NCBI GenBank assembly: GCA_947626275.1
Contig: CANQRL010000010.1
Span: 1-54,746, forward strand
Direction of reading: 5' to 3'
DNA from: an uncultured Bacilli bacterium
GTDB taxonomy: Bacteria > Bacillota_I > Bacilli_A > RF39 > UBA660
Length of the DNA stretch: 54,746 nucleotides
The translations under genes and the position numbers were made by a program. Positions 1 to 7,615 of this stretch are shown piece after piece (the stretch's first letter is position 1; each line of letters opens with the position of its first letter). The notes below the pieces were generated by a model that was not told the origin of the DNA, ran no database searches, and worked only from the letters and a program-made list of their open reading frames with translations.

Positions 1-71
1 GCACTAACAGCAGCTAGCTTAAGAACGCATAGGATATACTTTTTATGGAAGTCACAGAGGAGGAATAAAAT

Positions 72-296
72 TTGAAAGACATAAGAACTAATGTTATTAG
101 AAAATCTCAAGAAAAATTCGCTGAAGAAACAGAAATGAGTAGAAGTTTTCTATCTCAAATAGAAAGTCCTAAAGTCAATGCTGGAGTTTCTCTTGATACC
201 TTATTCAATATCGCTCAAAAATATAATATTGATATTAGAGATTTTTTCAAAGGATATGAAAGTCTTATGGATTCAGATATGAAGGATGATAATTAA
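72..296 (+). CDS. Short XRE-family HTH regulator, possibly shortened at the N-terminus
   Basis: This is a small DNA-binding regulator of the Cro/C1 (XRE) helix-turn-helix type. The recognisable part is the core FAEETEMSRSFLSQIES followed by VSLDTLFNIAQKYNIDIRDFF, which matches helices 2-5 of the family. Family members normally have about 15-20 more residues of helix 1 (a GxxIRxLRxxxGLSQ-like stretch) before this point. Here the core begins almost at once after MKDIRTNVIRKSQ, so an internal deletion or degenerate start is likely. The start is a TTG at 72-74 behind a strong GAGGAGG at about 57-63. A terminator follows directly. It is oriented opposite to the neighbouring accessory operon. Function is uncertain. 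Confidence 0.6.
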   Translation: MKDIRTNVIRKSQEKFAEETEMSRSFLSQIESPKVNAGVSLDTLFNIAQKYNIDIRDFFKGYESLMDSDMKDDN

Positions 297-308
297 TCAT
301 CTTTTTTT
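285..308 (+). terminator. Intrinsic terminator of the XRE gene
   Basis: GATGAT (285-290) pairs with ATCATC (296-301) and is followed by seven T. The stem overlaps the TAA stop codon of the preceding gene. Confidence 0.7.
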
Positions 309-798
309 ATTCCATAACTATTTCTTCTAAATTTTTAGATAAATCGAATTCTGGCTGAAGTTCTTTATTTTTTATTGTAATAATAACATTAGGATTCAAA
401 ATTAATATTGAATCACAATCCCAACCATACAATGCTGAATATAATCTTCCATCTTTGCTTATTAACACTTCGATTGCATCATACCTACTTGCCAACTTTT
501 CAAAATCAATTGGATTACTTAACAAATCATTCTTTATCATAGGTAATTTTTTTAATTTATTAACATTATCAATAGTTAATATTTTTGCTGATTTAGAAAT
601 TCTAAATTGAAATGATTTTGTTAAATCGCAAAAATCTATTTCGTTGTTTTTAGCCCATTTTTCCCAGCCATATTTAGAATCCAACCTACTTGCCCATAAA
701 CCTCCACTTGGTTTTGATATATATTTTAGATTTTCAATTGGTTGAAATTTGTTTTTATCAAAATTATTATGTCCAAAATGTATGTATATCATTAGCAT
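307..798 (-). CDS. Conserved hypothetical protein of accessory regions
   Basis: This 163-residue soluble protein has no signal peptide or membrane segment. Visible hallmarks are an N-terminal IYIHFGHNNFDKNKF, then KPSGGLWASRLDSKYGWEKW around residues 30-48, and a C-terminal RLYSALYGWDCDSILILNP. I recall similar proteins from Firmicutes mobile elements, but I cannot name a function. The W-x-S-R and FxIS pattern is loosely reminiscent of ADP-ribosyltransferase-like folds, which is speculation. The start may be the first ATG or the ATG two codons later, which has better spacing to the weak GAGAG site. It is the last gene of the minus-strand operon that runs from about 4053 downwards. Confidence 0.6.
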   Translation of the reverse strand: MLMIYIHFGHNNFDKNKFQPIENLKYISKPSGGLWASRLDSKYGWEKWAKNNEIDFCDLTKSFQFRISKSAKILTIDNVNKLKKLPMIKNDLLSNPIDFEKLASRYDAIEVLISKDGRLYSALYGWDCDSILILNPNVIITIKNKELQPEFDLSKNLEEIVME

Positions 799-825
799 TT
801 TCTCTCTTTCAATTAATAACTACAT

Positions 826-1935
826 TTAATAATTCATTCTGAATACTACAACAGCATACCACATTCCATCTATTTCATATACACTAGATGCAATAGCTAC
901 ATTTTGTTCTCTTATGATTGCATTATAATGAGCATGGCTATTCATCCATAGTTGAAAAAAGTCTGTGCCGATTCCACCACCACCTATATTTTCACCGAAT
1001 CCATAAGATGAACCATCATGTGATGGATTAGTAACAATTTCTTTAGCTCTACGATCTGCTTCAGCTTGTGCTTCTGAAGTAACTGGTAATACAGTTAATC
1101 CCTGTGAACTTCTGTATGCGTTTATTTGGGATACATAAGAATCTGAAATGTCTTTTCTATATCTTGGTGAAGAAGATGCTGAACTATTAGTACTAGAGTA
1201 ATTAGTACTTTTATTTGTTGAAGATGTTTTATTTTCATTGGTATTATTCTTTGTTGAAAGAGTATTTTGTTTTGGCTCAGCATTTTTTGATTTTTCATAA
1301 TCAGTCATTGCTTTACTTTTATAAAGTTTGCCATCTAAGTTCTTAGTAATTGCACCTTCTTTTTTAGCAGCTTCTAAATCAATAACTTTAATCTTTATTT
1401 CTTTTGCTTTTTTATTATTATAAGCATCAGCAGCTGTTACTTGAACATTGTATTCTCCTAGTTTAGATAAATCATAGGTGTCACTAAAATAAATCTGACA
1501 TTCTGACAAATCAGATATTTTAAAATATGTTTTTAAATCCACATCAAGAGAATTTTGCTCAAGGATAATTTCATCTGTTGATTCAACGATTTCTGGTGGT
1601 GTTGTATCTTTTACAACGATAGAAAAATCTTTGACTTCTTCTTTATACTTTATTTTTAAATTATATTTACCTACATTCAAATATTCTGAATCAGCTGATT
1701 TAAGGAATCCGTTTTCAGATTTTAATTCTCCTATATCTAAAGTAAACTCATTAATATTTTTAGTAGAATCAGCATCTTCTAAATAACATTTAACATCAGA
1801 ACATACATTAGCACCATATTCAAAAATGAAGTTATCACTTTTTAAATTCACATGTTCTCTATTGTTAAACAAGAATAAAACTCCTACTAAAAATATAATA
1901 AATATAAATACAAATATTAAATATTTCTTTTTCAT
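826..1935 (-). CDS. Membrane-anchored CAP (SCP-like) domain protein with Ig-like domain
   Basis: This is a predicted extracellular protein tethered by one N-terminal membrane segment (about residues 5-23, KKYLIFVFIFIIFLVGVLFL). An Ig-like/DUF5011-type domain follows around 100-190, with the signature VVKDTTPPEI. A Ser/Thr/Asn-rich linker covers about 215-260. The C-terminal CAP domain contains INAYRSSQGL, the SHDG and GENIGGGG elements, and a closing WYAVVVFRMNY. CAP proteins in bacteria are secreted and of diverse, mostly unknown activity. I chose ATG at 1935 because GTGAGGAG sits at the right distance; the longer frame starts with the GTG that is part of that ribosome-binding site. The same Ig-like module occurs in the chromosomal lysozyme at 15627-16838. 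Confidence 0.85.
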   Translation of the reverse strand: MKKKYLIFVFIFIIFLVGVLFLFNNREHVNLKSDNFIFEYGANVCSDVKCYLEDADSTKNINEFTLDIGELKSENGFLKSADSEYLNVGKYNLKIKYKEEVKDFSIVVKDTTPPEIVESTDEIILEQNSLDVDLKTYFKISDLSECQIYFSDTYDLSKLGEYNVQVTAADAYNNKKAKEIKIKVIDLEAAKKEGAITKNLDGKLYKSKAMTDYEKSKNAEPKQNTLSTKNNTNENKTSSTNKSTNYSSTNSSASSSPRYRKDISDSYVSQINAYRSSQGLTVLPVTSEAQAEADRRAKEIVTNPSHDGSSYGFGENIGGGGIGTDFFQLWMNSHAHYNAIIREQNVAIASSVYEIDGMWYAVVVFRMNY

Positions 1936-1956
1936 AATACTCCTCACTTCTATGTA

Positions 1957-1976
1957 AATGTGGCGTTTGCCACATT
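1957..1976. promoter_or_regulatory. Perfect 8-bp inverted repeat upstream of the CAP gene
   Basis: AATGTGGC and GCCACATT are separated by GTTT. There is no T-run on either side, so it is not a typical terminator. It lies 21 bp upstream of the CAP-gene start and downstream of the sigma-like gene, so it may be an operator or an mRNA processing hairpin. Confidence 0.45.
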
Positions 1977-1989
1977 AAAATACACCTAT

Positions 1990-2454
1990 TTATTTTAATT
2001 TAAAATGTACTGTTATTTCATAAACAAATTCTACTTGATTTGAAAACACAGCTAATTGATAATACGCTCTTGCTTTATATTTCCTAATAGTACGCTCGGC
2101 TATTTTCATTTTTTCTGATATTTCTTTATCAGTCATATTATAAAAGCATTTCCATTTTAAAAATTCTCCTATTAGTTTGTTTTCTTTCATAATCCTATAA
2201 ATGTTCTTCATATAGTTTCCTATTTGATCATCATTCCATGAAATTTTTTCAAGTAATTTAGATTCTATTGAATTACCACTTTTAGGATCTCCAGTAAAAC
2301 AGATTATACTACCAGAATTCATTTGGGTTTTCATTAACTGCTTTAATCTTTTTTCGACTAAAGGTTGATATAAATCACAAATATCTTTACCATTTTGTAC
2401 TGTTTTGGAAATATCTATTTTTGATATAGAATTATTATCAAAAATATTAACCAT
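1990..2454 (-). CDS. Sigma-70 region 4-like / ArpU-like transcriptional regulator
   Basis: This 154-residue protein has a C-terminal helix-turn-helix, MTDKEISEKMKIAERTIRKY (about residues 107-126). That is the pattern of sigma factor region 4 and of phage ArpU-like regulators of late genes. The N-terminal part (NSISKIDISKTVQNGKDICD) shows no named domain. Its start codon overlaps the stop of the upstream cold-shock gene by one base, so the two are co-transcribed and probably translationally coupled. It may activate the downstream CAP gene or other element functions. That is inference, and the exact family is uncertain. Confidence 0.55.
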   Translation of the reverse strand: MVNIFDNNSISKIDISKTVQNGKDICDLYQPLVEKRLKQLMKTQMNSGSIICFTGDPKSGNSIESKLLEKISWNDDQIGNYMKNIYRIMKENKLIGEFLKWKCFYNMTDKEISEKMKIAERTIRKYKARAYYQLAVFSNQVEFVYEITVHFKLK

Positions 2455-2684
2455 TATTCATTATCCGTATTGTTTTCTTCAAGCGAATCTGCAATGATTT
2501 TTACATTAGTTGCTTTTTGCTTTTCAGCATCATAGTCAAACTCAACTTTATCACCTTCCTGTAATGATTTAAATCCTTTCATTTGAATGTCTGAAAAATG
2601 AACATAAATATCATTTTCTACATCCTCACTAGAAATAAATCCATAACCTCTTTCACTACTAAACCATTTTACTTGCCCTTGCAT
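2454..2684 (-). CDS. Cold-shock domain protein (element copy)
   Basis: A single OB-fold cold-shock domain fills residues 1-66, with RNP1 RGYGFI and RNP2 DIYVHF intact, followed by a short acidic tail ([10 protein letters not shown]). Such proteins bind single-stranded RNA or DNA and loosen secondary structure. A second, chromosomal cold-shock gene lies at 16913-17128; the two are clearly different in sequence, so this copy is part of the element. The start overlaps the end of the upstream membrane-protein gene by 16 bp, and the stop overlaps the next start by one base, placing it in the accessory operon. Confidence 0.9.
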   Translation of the reverse strand: MQGQVKWFSSERGYGFISSEDVENDIYVHFSDIQMKGFKSLQEGDKVEFDYDAEKQKATNVKIIADSLEENNTDNE

Positions 2685-3286
2685 ATTCTTTTATCTCCTT
2701 TTCCATTTTTATTTACTTCAATACTACCTACTGCTACATCATATAATCTATCAATTTTTCTTGATAAAGTTTTGGTAACAAATGTTATCATAATAAATGT
2801 TACTAATAAATAAAAACTACTCATAAGACTTCCTAAAATCATAAAATTGTAAATCAATAATACACATATAGGCAATAGCAGCAAACTGTTTAGAAATGAT
2901 GTTATTGTCTTTTTGATTGTATAATTATTTTTTCGACCATAATATGATATTAATAATAGGATACTAATAAAAGTTATTTTATAAGTATTTAATACCACAG
3001 TATTAAAATCTAATTGTGCAATTGACTCATTAATTATGCTATTATGAAACAAACTGAATAAACTATTAGTGCATAGTATTAAAATATATAATATTAATAA
3101 TGCTTTTACTATATAATCTACTATTTTCAATCCTTTAGATAATTTATGATAAAATTGCATTCTTTTATTATTTCCTTCTTCACTCCAGTACTTCTCACTA
3201 CTATTTAAATCTTTATAGAACTGCTTTATCTTTTTTATATTTATTCCTCCCTTATATTTCCAATGAAATGGACAAAGCAACATCAA
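2669..3286 (-). CDS. Multi-pass membrane protein of unknown function
   Basis: About four hydrophobic segments are visible ([50 protein letters not shown] and [18 protein letters not shown]), with a charged soluble N-terminus and C-terminus. No family is recognised. The start is uncertain. The most upstream ATG (3286) overlaps the MazF-like gene by 35 bp and has no clear ribosome-binding site. A strong GGGAGG lies seven bases before an in-frame AUA (about 3236-3238, protein beginning [11 protein letters not shown]), suggesting a rare non-AUG start or an unusually spaced one. It overlaps the next gene by 16 bp. Confidence 0.6.
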   Translation of the reverse strand: MMLLCPFHWKYKGGINIKKIKQFYKDLNSSEKYWSEEGNNKRMQFYHKLSKGLKIVDYIVKALLILYILILCTNSLFSLFHNSIINESIAQLDFNTVVLNTYKITFISILLLISYYGRKNNYTIKKTITSFLNSLLLLPICVLLIYNFMILGSLMSSFYLLVTFIMITFVTKTLSRKIDRLYDVAVGSIEVNKNGKGDKRICKGK

Positions 3287-3578
3287 TAAGTTTCATAGTA
3301 TAAGAATCTAAAGTCCTCAAATATGAAATTGTTTGTTTTTTCGGTATTGTTAAAATACATTCACATAATGCCATGTTTCTTTTATCAATCAAAACATGTA
3401 CAGGCATTTCTAACTTTTTATGTTTTGATGTTATAGGAACTATAATTATATTTGGTGAAAATGTATTTCCAAAATTATTTTGAACTACTAAACAAGGTCT
3501 AATTCCTTTTTGAACACTATTATCCAATTGACCAAAATCAACAAGATATACTTCACCTTTTCTATAATTTTTTAACAT
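3252..3578 (-). CDS. MazF/PemK-like endoribonuclease toxin
   Basis: The 108-residue length and fold signatures match the MazF/PemK family: an N-terminal GEVYLVDFG, then GIRPCLVVQNN, then NIIIVPITSK and a C-terminal region of hydrophobic strands. Family members cut mRNA at short sequence motifs and are neutralised by a small antitoxin. No MazE-like (AbrB-fold or RHH) gene is adjacent. The upstream 91-residue gene overlaps this one by 17 bp and is the only obvious partner candidate. As part of the element operon it could serve as an addiction module. Activity is inferred from family resemblance only. Confidence 0.8.
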   Translation of the reverse strand: MLKNYRKGEVYLVDFGQLDNSVQKGIRPCLVVQNNFGNTFSPNIIIVPITSKHKKLEMPVHVLIDKRNMALCECILTIPKKQTISYLRTLDSYTMKLIDVALSISLEI

Positions 3579-3837
3579 AATAACTCCTAACTATACATTC
3601 TATTTCTAAAATATAGTAAGCATTAATAGGATATTTAGTCCTTCGTTTAGGTGGGCGAAAACTTTTGTCATAAACAATTTTAAGTGTGCAATTATAACCT
3701 TCCTTTTTTAATAAATCCAGGATTTCATCTTTTCCAATCTTTTTAACTATTTCTCTCCCACAACAACAATTTCCGAATTTTCTTAAATGTCTTAATATCC
3801 ATTCTGGAATACCTGATTGGTGATCAGAATAATTCAT
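3562..3837 (-). CDS. Hypothetical protein preceding the MazF-like gene
   Basis: This 91-residue protein is not recognised. Visible features are a cysteine cluster CCCGREIVKK near residues 24-33, a DEILDLLKKEGY helix, and a basic patch RPPKRRTKYP, ending in a strand-rich ILEIECIVRSYYVKK. Its 3' end overlaps the MazF-like gene by 17 bp, so the two are translationally coupled. It could be a non-canonical antitoxin or an unrelated element gene. Its sequence does not resemble MazE. Confidence 0.55.
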   Translation of the reverse strand: MNYSDHQSGIPEWILRHLRKFGNCCCGREIVKKIGKDEILDLLKKEGYNCTLKIVYDKSFRPPKRRTKYPINAYYILEIECIVRSYYVKKL

Positions 3838-3870
3838 AATGGTTCTCCTTCCACAGAAATTGTTAAAACA

Positions 3871-4053
3871 TTATAATGCTTTAATTAAATCAAAAGCAAA
3901 ATCACTTCTTACATCAAAACTTCTTACTTCATCATCACCATCAAAACAAAAGTAGATGGTATTTTTATCAACCTTCATTATAGTTAAATAATACTTATGA
4001 TATTCAGATAAGCTATTAAATACATAGTATCTTTCTTTTTCTTTAAATACCAT
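3871..4053 (-). CDS. Small hypothetical protein, first gene of the accessory operon
   Basis: The 60-residue protein begins MVFKEKERYYVFNSLSEYHK and contains KNTIYFCFDGDDEVRSFDVR, consistent with a small beta-rich fold. No family is recognised. I use the ATG at 4053, preceded by GAGGGGAGATGAT. A longer in-frame start at 4089 would run through the palindromic operator at 4072-4087, so it is unlikely. The operator just upstream suggests that the XRE repressor controls transcription of this operon. Confidence 0.55.
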   Translation of the reverse strand: MVFKEKERYYVFNSLSEYHKYYLTIMKVDKNTIYFCFDGDDEVRSFDVRSDFAFDLIKAL

Positions 4054-4071
4054 ATCATCTCCCCTCGTTTC

Positions 4072-4087
4072 GTTTACAATAGTGAAC
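4072..4087. promoter_or_regulatory. Palindromic operator, site 1 (GTTTAC-N4-GTGAAC)
   Basis: GTTTACAATAGTGAAC lies 19 bp upstream of the start at 4053. It is one of four near-identical palindromes in the intergenic regions around the XRE gene at 5051, and nowhere else that I noticed in the window. Confidence 0.65.
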
Positions 4088-4181
4088 ATTATTTTTAAAA
4101 AAAATATAAAAAACTACTATAAAACAAGAACTTTTAAATAATTAAGTCATTGTAAGACCACCACCTTTTTACTCTGTAATC

Positions 4182-4197
4182 GTTTACAATAGTAAAC
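4182..4197. promoter_or_regulatory. Palindromic operator, site 2 (GTTTAC-N4-GTAAAC)
   Basis: GTTTACAATAGTAAAC is a perfect dyad with 6-bp arms, in the gap between 4054 and 4310, 110 bp from site 1. Confidence 0.65.
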
Positions 4198-4270
4198 ACT
4201 TACAATAAAATAATAAACTTTTTTTTCTAAAAAGTCAATACACATTTTATAATTGCTCTATCTTTTAAAA

Positions 4271-4300
4271 CAAATGGCTGTATAAGAAATCTATACAGCT
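4271..4300 (-). terminator. Hairpin after the 4311-4829 gene pair
   Basis: GCTGTATA (4277-4284) pairs perfectly with TATACAGC (4292-4299) across a 7-base loop. On the minus strand it is followed by a weak T-rich tract. It lies 12 bp past the stop of the gene at 4311, so it is probably a terminator separating that pair from the operon starting at 4053. Confidence 0.55.
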
Positions 4301-4310
4301 AGTACTATAT

Positions 4311-4619
4311 TCAATTATTTACGGAATCTAAGCAGTCATTTAATAATGTCATAATATTATCAAATTTTTCTTCGTCCTCAATTGAAATAGTACTAATAGC
4401 ACCAATTATATCTTTAAATTTTTCTAATCGTACTACTAAAGAATTACAAACTAAAAGGTTATTAATAGTTTTGTTGTAATCTTCTTTTACTGCTTCTAAA
4501 CTGCTTATAACATCTCCCAAAACTTCCACAGGCATATCTTGTTTTCCAGCAAGATACTTTCTTACTACATTTAAAACTACATCTACTTCTTTTACTGCAT
4601 CAATATTTTCTTTAGTCAT
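4311..4619 (-). CDS. Hypothetical small helical protein
   Basis: The 102-residue protein is predicted all-helical and acidic (for example KEVDVVLNVVRKYL, ISSLEAVKEDYNKTINNLL, DEEKFDNIMTLLNDCLDSV). No family is recognised and there is no membrane segment. It begins three bases after the stop of the preceding gene, so the two form a bicistronic unit expressed from the operator-bearing region upstream of 4829. Confidence 0.55.
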   Translation of the reverse strand: MTKENIDAVKEVDVVLNVVRKYLAGKQDMPVEVLGDVISSLEAVKEDYNKTINNLLVCNSLVVRLEKFKDIIGAISTISIEDEEKFDNIMTLLNDCLDSVNN

Positions 4620-4622
4620 TTT

Positions 4623-4829
4623 CTATTTTCCTTTCCCATTGGTACTACCATTCTGTGGTGTCTGATCCCTCAAAGTTAATAGACACGCTTCCAAAATGCG
4701 AATCGTTGATTCTCTATCCAACTGGGATGATAAAGTAATATCGCTTTCATTATATTCATCTTTATTAATCAATATCTTTATACATCTAGTTTCACTTGAA
4801 GACTGCCCTTTATTCAATATTTCACCCAC
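4623..4829 (-). CDS. Hypothetical small protein, start uncertain
   Basis: This 68-residue protein is not recognised. It contains RCIKILINKDEYNESDITLSS and a helix STIRILEACLLTLRDQTP, and ends in NGSTNGKGK. The frame opens with GTG at 4829, but AAGGTGGG also sits about seven bases before an in-frame TTG at 4817, so either non-ATG start is possible. It is divergent from the XRE gene at 5051, with operator sites 3 and 4 between them. It is therefore probably repressed by that regulator. Confidence 0.5.
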   Translation of the reverse strand: MGEILNKGQSSSETRCIKILINKDEYNESDITLSSQLDRESTIRILEACLLTLRDQTPQNGSTNGKGK

Positions 4830-4945
4830 CTTCCTTTAACAAGTCAGGATGAAAACACCACCCTAATTTTTATCAATTATACACACCTCCAATCATAAAA
4901 ACATTGTTCACTATATTTAATATTCTATCAAATTTATTGCCAAAT

Positions 4946-4961
4946 GTCTACAATAGTAAAC
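4946..4961. promoter_or_regulatory. Palindromic operator, site 3 (GTCTAC-N4-GTAAAC)
   Basis: GTCTACAATAGTAAAC lies immediately beside a TTGGCA (minus strand, 4938-4943) that could be the -35 box of the 4829 gene. It shares the AATA spacer with sites 1 and 2. Confidence 0.6.
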
Positions 4962-4978
4962 GAAATATAAAAAAGATT

Positions 4979-4994
4979 GTTTACACTTGTAGAC
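4979..4994. promoter_or_regulatory. Palindromic operator, site 4 (GTTTAC-N4-GTAGAC)
   Basis: GTTTACACTTGTAGAC lies 56 bp upstream of the XRE start, overlapping the likely -35 region of that gene's promoter. That is the arrangement expected for negative autoregulation. Confidence 0.6.
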
Positions 4995-5050
4995 TTTTTT
5001 TTAGAAAAATAGTAAAATGTTAATGTAAGTGCTATGGGAGGAGTTATAAA

Positions 5051-5455
5051 ATGACTAAAGATCAAGCTATTAAAAAAATACTTTTAGATTATCTCAGATT
5101 AAAAAATATGTCATTATCTGAATTTTCCAGAAAATCGAATACGAGCAAAGCATTTTTAAGCAAGATTCTTAATGACAGAGTGGGAAAATATGGAATCTCC
5201 ATAACATATATGTCTTTAATTGCAAAGGGTATGAATTTAGATGAAGTTGAATTCCAAGGTCTTATAAAAGAATATCAAGACAAAGAAAATGACCAAAACA
5301 ATCTTATGACCAAAAAAAGTATTAACATAGCAGAGATTAAGAATATTCTTGAAGGTAAAAGTGAAGATGAAATTGAAATAATACATTATATCATTTCAAA
5401 TTCAAACATAGGTGATTTACAAACATTGCAAAAGTTTCTAAGAAGTATGAATTAG
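5051..5455 (+). CDS. XRE-family repressor of the element
   Basis: The N-terminal helix-turn-helix (about residues 8-60) contains LRLKNMSLSEFSRKSNTSKA and FLSKILNDR, which is the typical Cro/C1 layout. The C-terminal half is a short helical tail rather than a peptidase domain, so SOS-type autocleavage is not expected. The ATG follows GGGAGGAG at a good distance. It is transcribed divergently from the small-gene operon, and the shared intergenic region holds two palindromic operators with two more in front of 4053. It is the likely master repressor of element A. Regulation is inferred from site placement. Confidence 0.8.
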   Translation: MTKDQAIKKILLDYLRLKNMSLSEFSRKSNTSKAFLSKILNDRVGKYGISITYMSLIAKGMNLDEVEFQGLIKEYQDKENDQNNLMTKKSINIAEIKNILEGKSEDEIEIIHYIISNSNIGDLQTLQKFLRSMN

Positions 5456-5467
5456 CATACTTTTTTA
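5443..5467 (+). terminator. Terminator of the XRE repressor gene
   Basis: AAGTATG and CATACTT flank AATTAG, followed by a T-run. The stem overlaps the stop codon and lies between two convergent genes. Confidence 0.7.
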
Positions 5468-6220
5468 ATTATTATCTATAAACCATCCCGTTTCTGGATC
5501 AATTTCTAATTCCTCATTTGCTTTTAATCTTGATATACAATTATATATAGCTCCTTTAAAAAAGCCAAATTTATTTTTCACTTCATAACCATCTTCATCT
5601 ATAAATTGGTTGGATACTACTCTTGATACTATATAATGTGTCATAATAATTAATTTTTTATACGAGTGTCCTTCTTTCAGGAGATCATCAAATAAATTAT
5701 CATAATAGTATATTTGAGTATCATCAATATCAATATAATTATTTTTAATTAAATCAAGAGTTAGTGGACTAAGTTCATCAACATCAACAAATGGAGAATT
5801 GGTTTTAACATCTTTAACTATTTGTTCTTCAGTATTTATTTCTTTAGTATTTATTTGGGTATCAGGTTCGCTATCTCCTTTATCGGTGCATCCTTTTTGG
5901 GCATCCGTTATTTCTACTTGTTGATTTTCTAAAGGAATTTCTCTAATTATATATTCATATTTATAATATCCATTTGATTCTCTACTTTGATTTATTTCTA
6001 CATAGCCATGTTCTTTTAATTCAGTTAGTATAGTTCTAATTGCTTTAATATTTTCCTTACTTACAGCTACTAACCCCTTCATACTATAATCCCAATCTTC
6101 TGGTAAACTTAACATAAACGACAATAAACCTTTTGCCCTGTACGATAAAGTTTTATCTCTTAAATGATAATTACTCATAACTGTATAATTTTTTTGCTTT
6201 TCTATTTTAAATACTGCCAT
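5465..6220 (-). CDS. Replication-initiator-like winged-helix protein (DUF6017-like C-terminus)
   Basis: The N-terminal 90 residues form a winged-helix of the kind found in plasmid and ICE replication proteins: DKTLSYRAKGLLSFMLSLP, then SKENIKAIRTILTELKEHGYV. A low-complexity linker follows. The C-terminal domain (about 155-251) has KFGFFKGAIYNCISRLK and ends ETGWFIDNN, resembling the DUF6017-type module of Firmicutes mobile elements. It probably initiates or assists replication of the excised element. The start is supported by AGAAAGGGTGAT. It is convergent with the XRE gene and downstream of the integrase terminator. Confidence 0.7.
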   Translation of the reverse strand: MAVFKIEKQKNYTVMSNYHLRDKTLSYRAKGLLSFMLSLPEDWDYSMKGLVAVSKENIKAIRTILTELKEHGYVEINQSRESNGYYKYEYIIREIPLENQQVEITDAQKGCTDKGDSEPDTQINTKEINTEEQIVKDVKTNSPFVDVDELSPLTLDLIKNNYIDIDDTQIYYYDNLFDDLLKEGHSYKKLIIMTHYIVSRVVSNQFIDEDGYEVKNKFGFFKGAIYNCISRLKANEELEIDPETGWFIDNN

Positions 6221-6239
6221 TTTATCACCCTTTCTTGCA

Positions 6240-6266
6240 TAAAAAAAAGAGCTAATTTAGCTCTTC
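6240..6266 (-). terminator. Terminator downstream of the integrase gene
   Basis: AGAGCTA and TAGCTCT flank AAT, followed on the minus strand by a run of eight or more T. It lies about 25 bp after the integrase stop. Confidence 0.8.
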
Positions 6267-6289
6267 CTATTATTTATTTATTAATTTAA

Positions 6290-7561
6290 TTATGACAACG
6301 CATAGTCTTCAAATTTACTTACAATTTCTTCTTCCATTTGACTGGTAACTCTAACATATATATTATATGTTGTTTCAATAGTGCTATGTCCTAATCTTTT
6401 TGATACTGCTTTTATATCTGCACCTGCTTCAATTAATCGGGTAGCATGAGTATCCCTAAAATCATGGAATCTACAATTGATGCCTAATTCATAATGAATA
6501 ACTTTAAATGGATACTTAACACTATCTGTTCCTTCAAATATACCATTGTCTTTTACAAATACAAAGTTAATTTCTTGTAATGGTATTTCAAGTTCAGAAA
6601 TAACATTTATTATTTTAATCTCTGGTTTTTTAGTATATGGGTTTTCAACTTCTTTTGCATAATGTTTCATATACAAATCGCCAAATTGTTCTCTCATTAT
6701 CTCTTGTTCTCTTTTAAATTCTTTTAAAGCATTTGCCAATGTATCTCCAATATCTATTGTTCTATAACTACTAGGAGTCTTACATGTTCCAAAATACCAT
6801 GTTGTTGTTGCTCGACCTTCAATAAGTCTATTCTTTGTACCACCAGCTTGGTTTTTCTTTAATATGTTCTTATTAACAGTTATCTTTTTATTCTCTAAAT
6901 CTATATCATCCCAAGTCAAAGCAAATACTTCCGAAACACGCATACCAGTATAATACGCAGTCATAAAAGCATAATATACACAATGATTAGATTTAAATCT
7001 GCTAAATATCATATTTATTTCTTCTTTAGTAAATATGTGTGCTGGATCTTCATCTGGTACATCATATTTTGGTACTTTTACTTTAATTGCTGGATTTACT
7101 TTAATAAATTCTACGACATCTGCTGCATAACCAAAAGAACTTTTTAACACTTTCAAAATGTTTTTCATAAAATTCTTTGAAAAACTTTTTTCCAAGAAAA
7201 TAGTATTAACAAATTCTTGTAATGTTGATGCTGTAATTTGAGATAATCTATAAGCTCCTAATCCTGGTTTAATATGATTTTTAATAATATTGCTATATGC
7301 TTGTATGGTATGATACTTTAAATTGATTTCACAATATTGTTTCATCCAATAATCTAAATAATCAGAATAAGATATTGTGTTTGGCGTAAAATCTTTACCA
7401 GTATTCAAGTAATTATTATACGCTTTCATTCCTGCTTCGAGTGCTTCATTTTTGCTTTTGAAACCCGACTTGTTAATATACTTTCTTTTACCACCAATAG
7501 AAGCCACTTCAAATCTGTATTGATAAACCTTACCCCTCTTTTGAACATTTACTCTTGCCAT
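6290..7561 (-). CDS. Tyrosine recombinase (integrase) of element A
   Basis: This is a 423-residue site-specific recombinase, full length for Tn916/phage-type integrases. Domains in order are an N-terminal arm-binding domain (1-60, GKVYQYRFEVASIGGKRKYI), a core-binding SAM-like domain (about 65-170), and the catalytic domain from about 180. Catalytic residues visible are Arg in YYTGMRVSEVFAL, His-x-x-Arg in FHDFRDTHATRL, His in LGHSTIETT and the nucleophile Tyr in TYNIYVRV. The start follows TAGGAGGAAG. The gene lies 240 bp from att3 and reads away from it. It presumably recombines the secA 3' end with the element attP. The TGGGAACA repeats next to att3 are its likely arm sites. Confidence 0.95.
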   Translation of the reverse strand: MARVNVQKRGKVYQYRFEVASIGGKRKYINKSGFKSKNEALEAGMKAYNNYLNTGKDFTPNTISYSDYLDYWMKQYCEINLKYHTIQAYSNIIKNHIKPGLGAYRLSQITASTLQEFVNTIFLEKSFSKNFMKNILKVLKSSFGYAADVVEFIKVNPAIKVKVPKYDVPDEDPAHIFTKEEINMIFSRFKSNHCVYYAFMTAYYTGMRVSEVFALTWDDIDLENKKITVNKNILKKNQAGGTKNRLIEGRATTTWYFGTCKTPSSYRTIDIGDTLANALKEFKREQEIMREQFGDLYMKHYAKEVENPYTKKPEIKIINVISELEIPLQEINFVFVKDNGIFEGTDSVKYPFKVIHYELGINCRFHDFRDTHATRLIEAGADIKAVSKRLGHSTIETTYNIYVRVTSQMEEEIVSKFEDYALS

Positions 7562-7615
7562 TTTTTACTTCCTCCTACTAACTTAGTAAGCGAAAGAAAA
7601 ACCAGCACGAATGCT

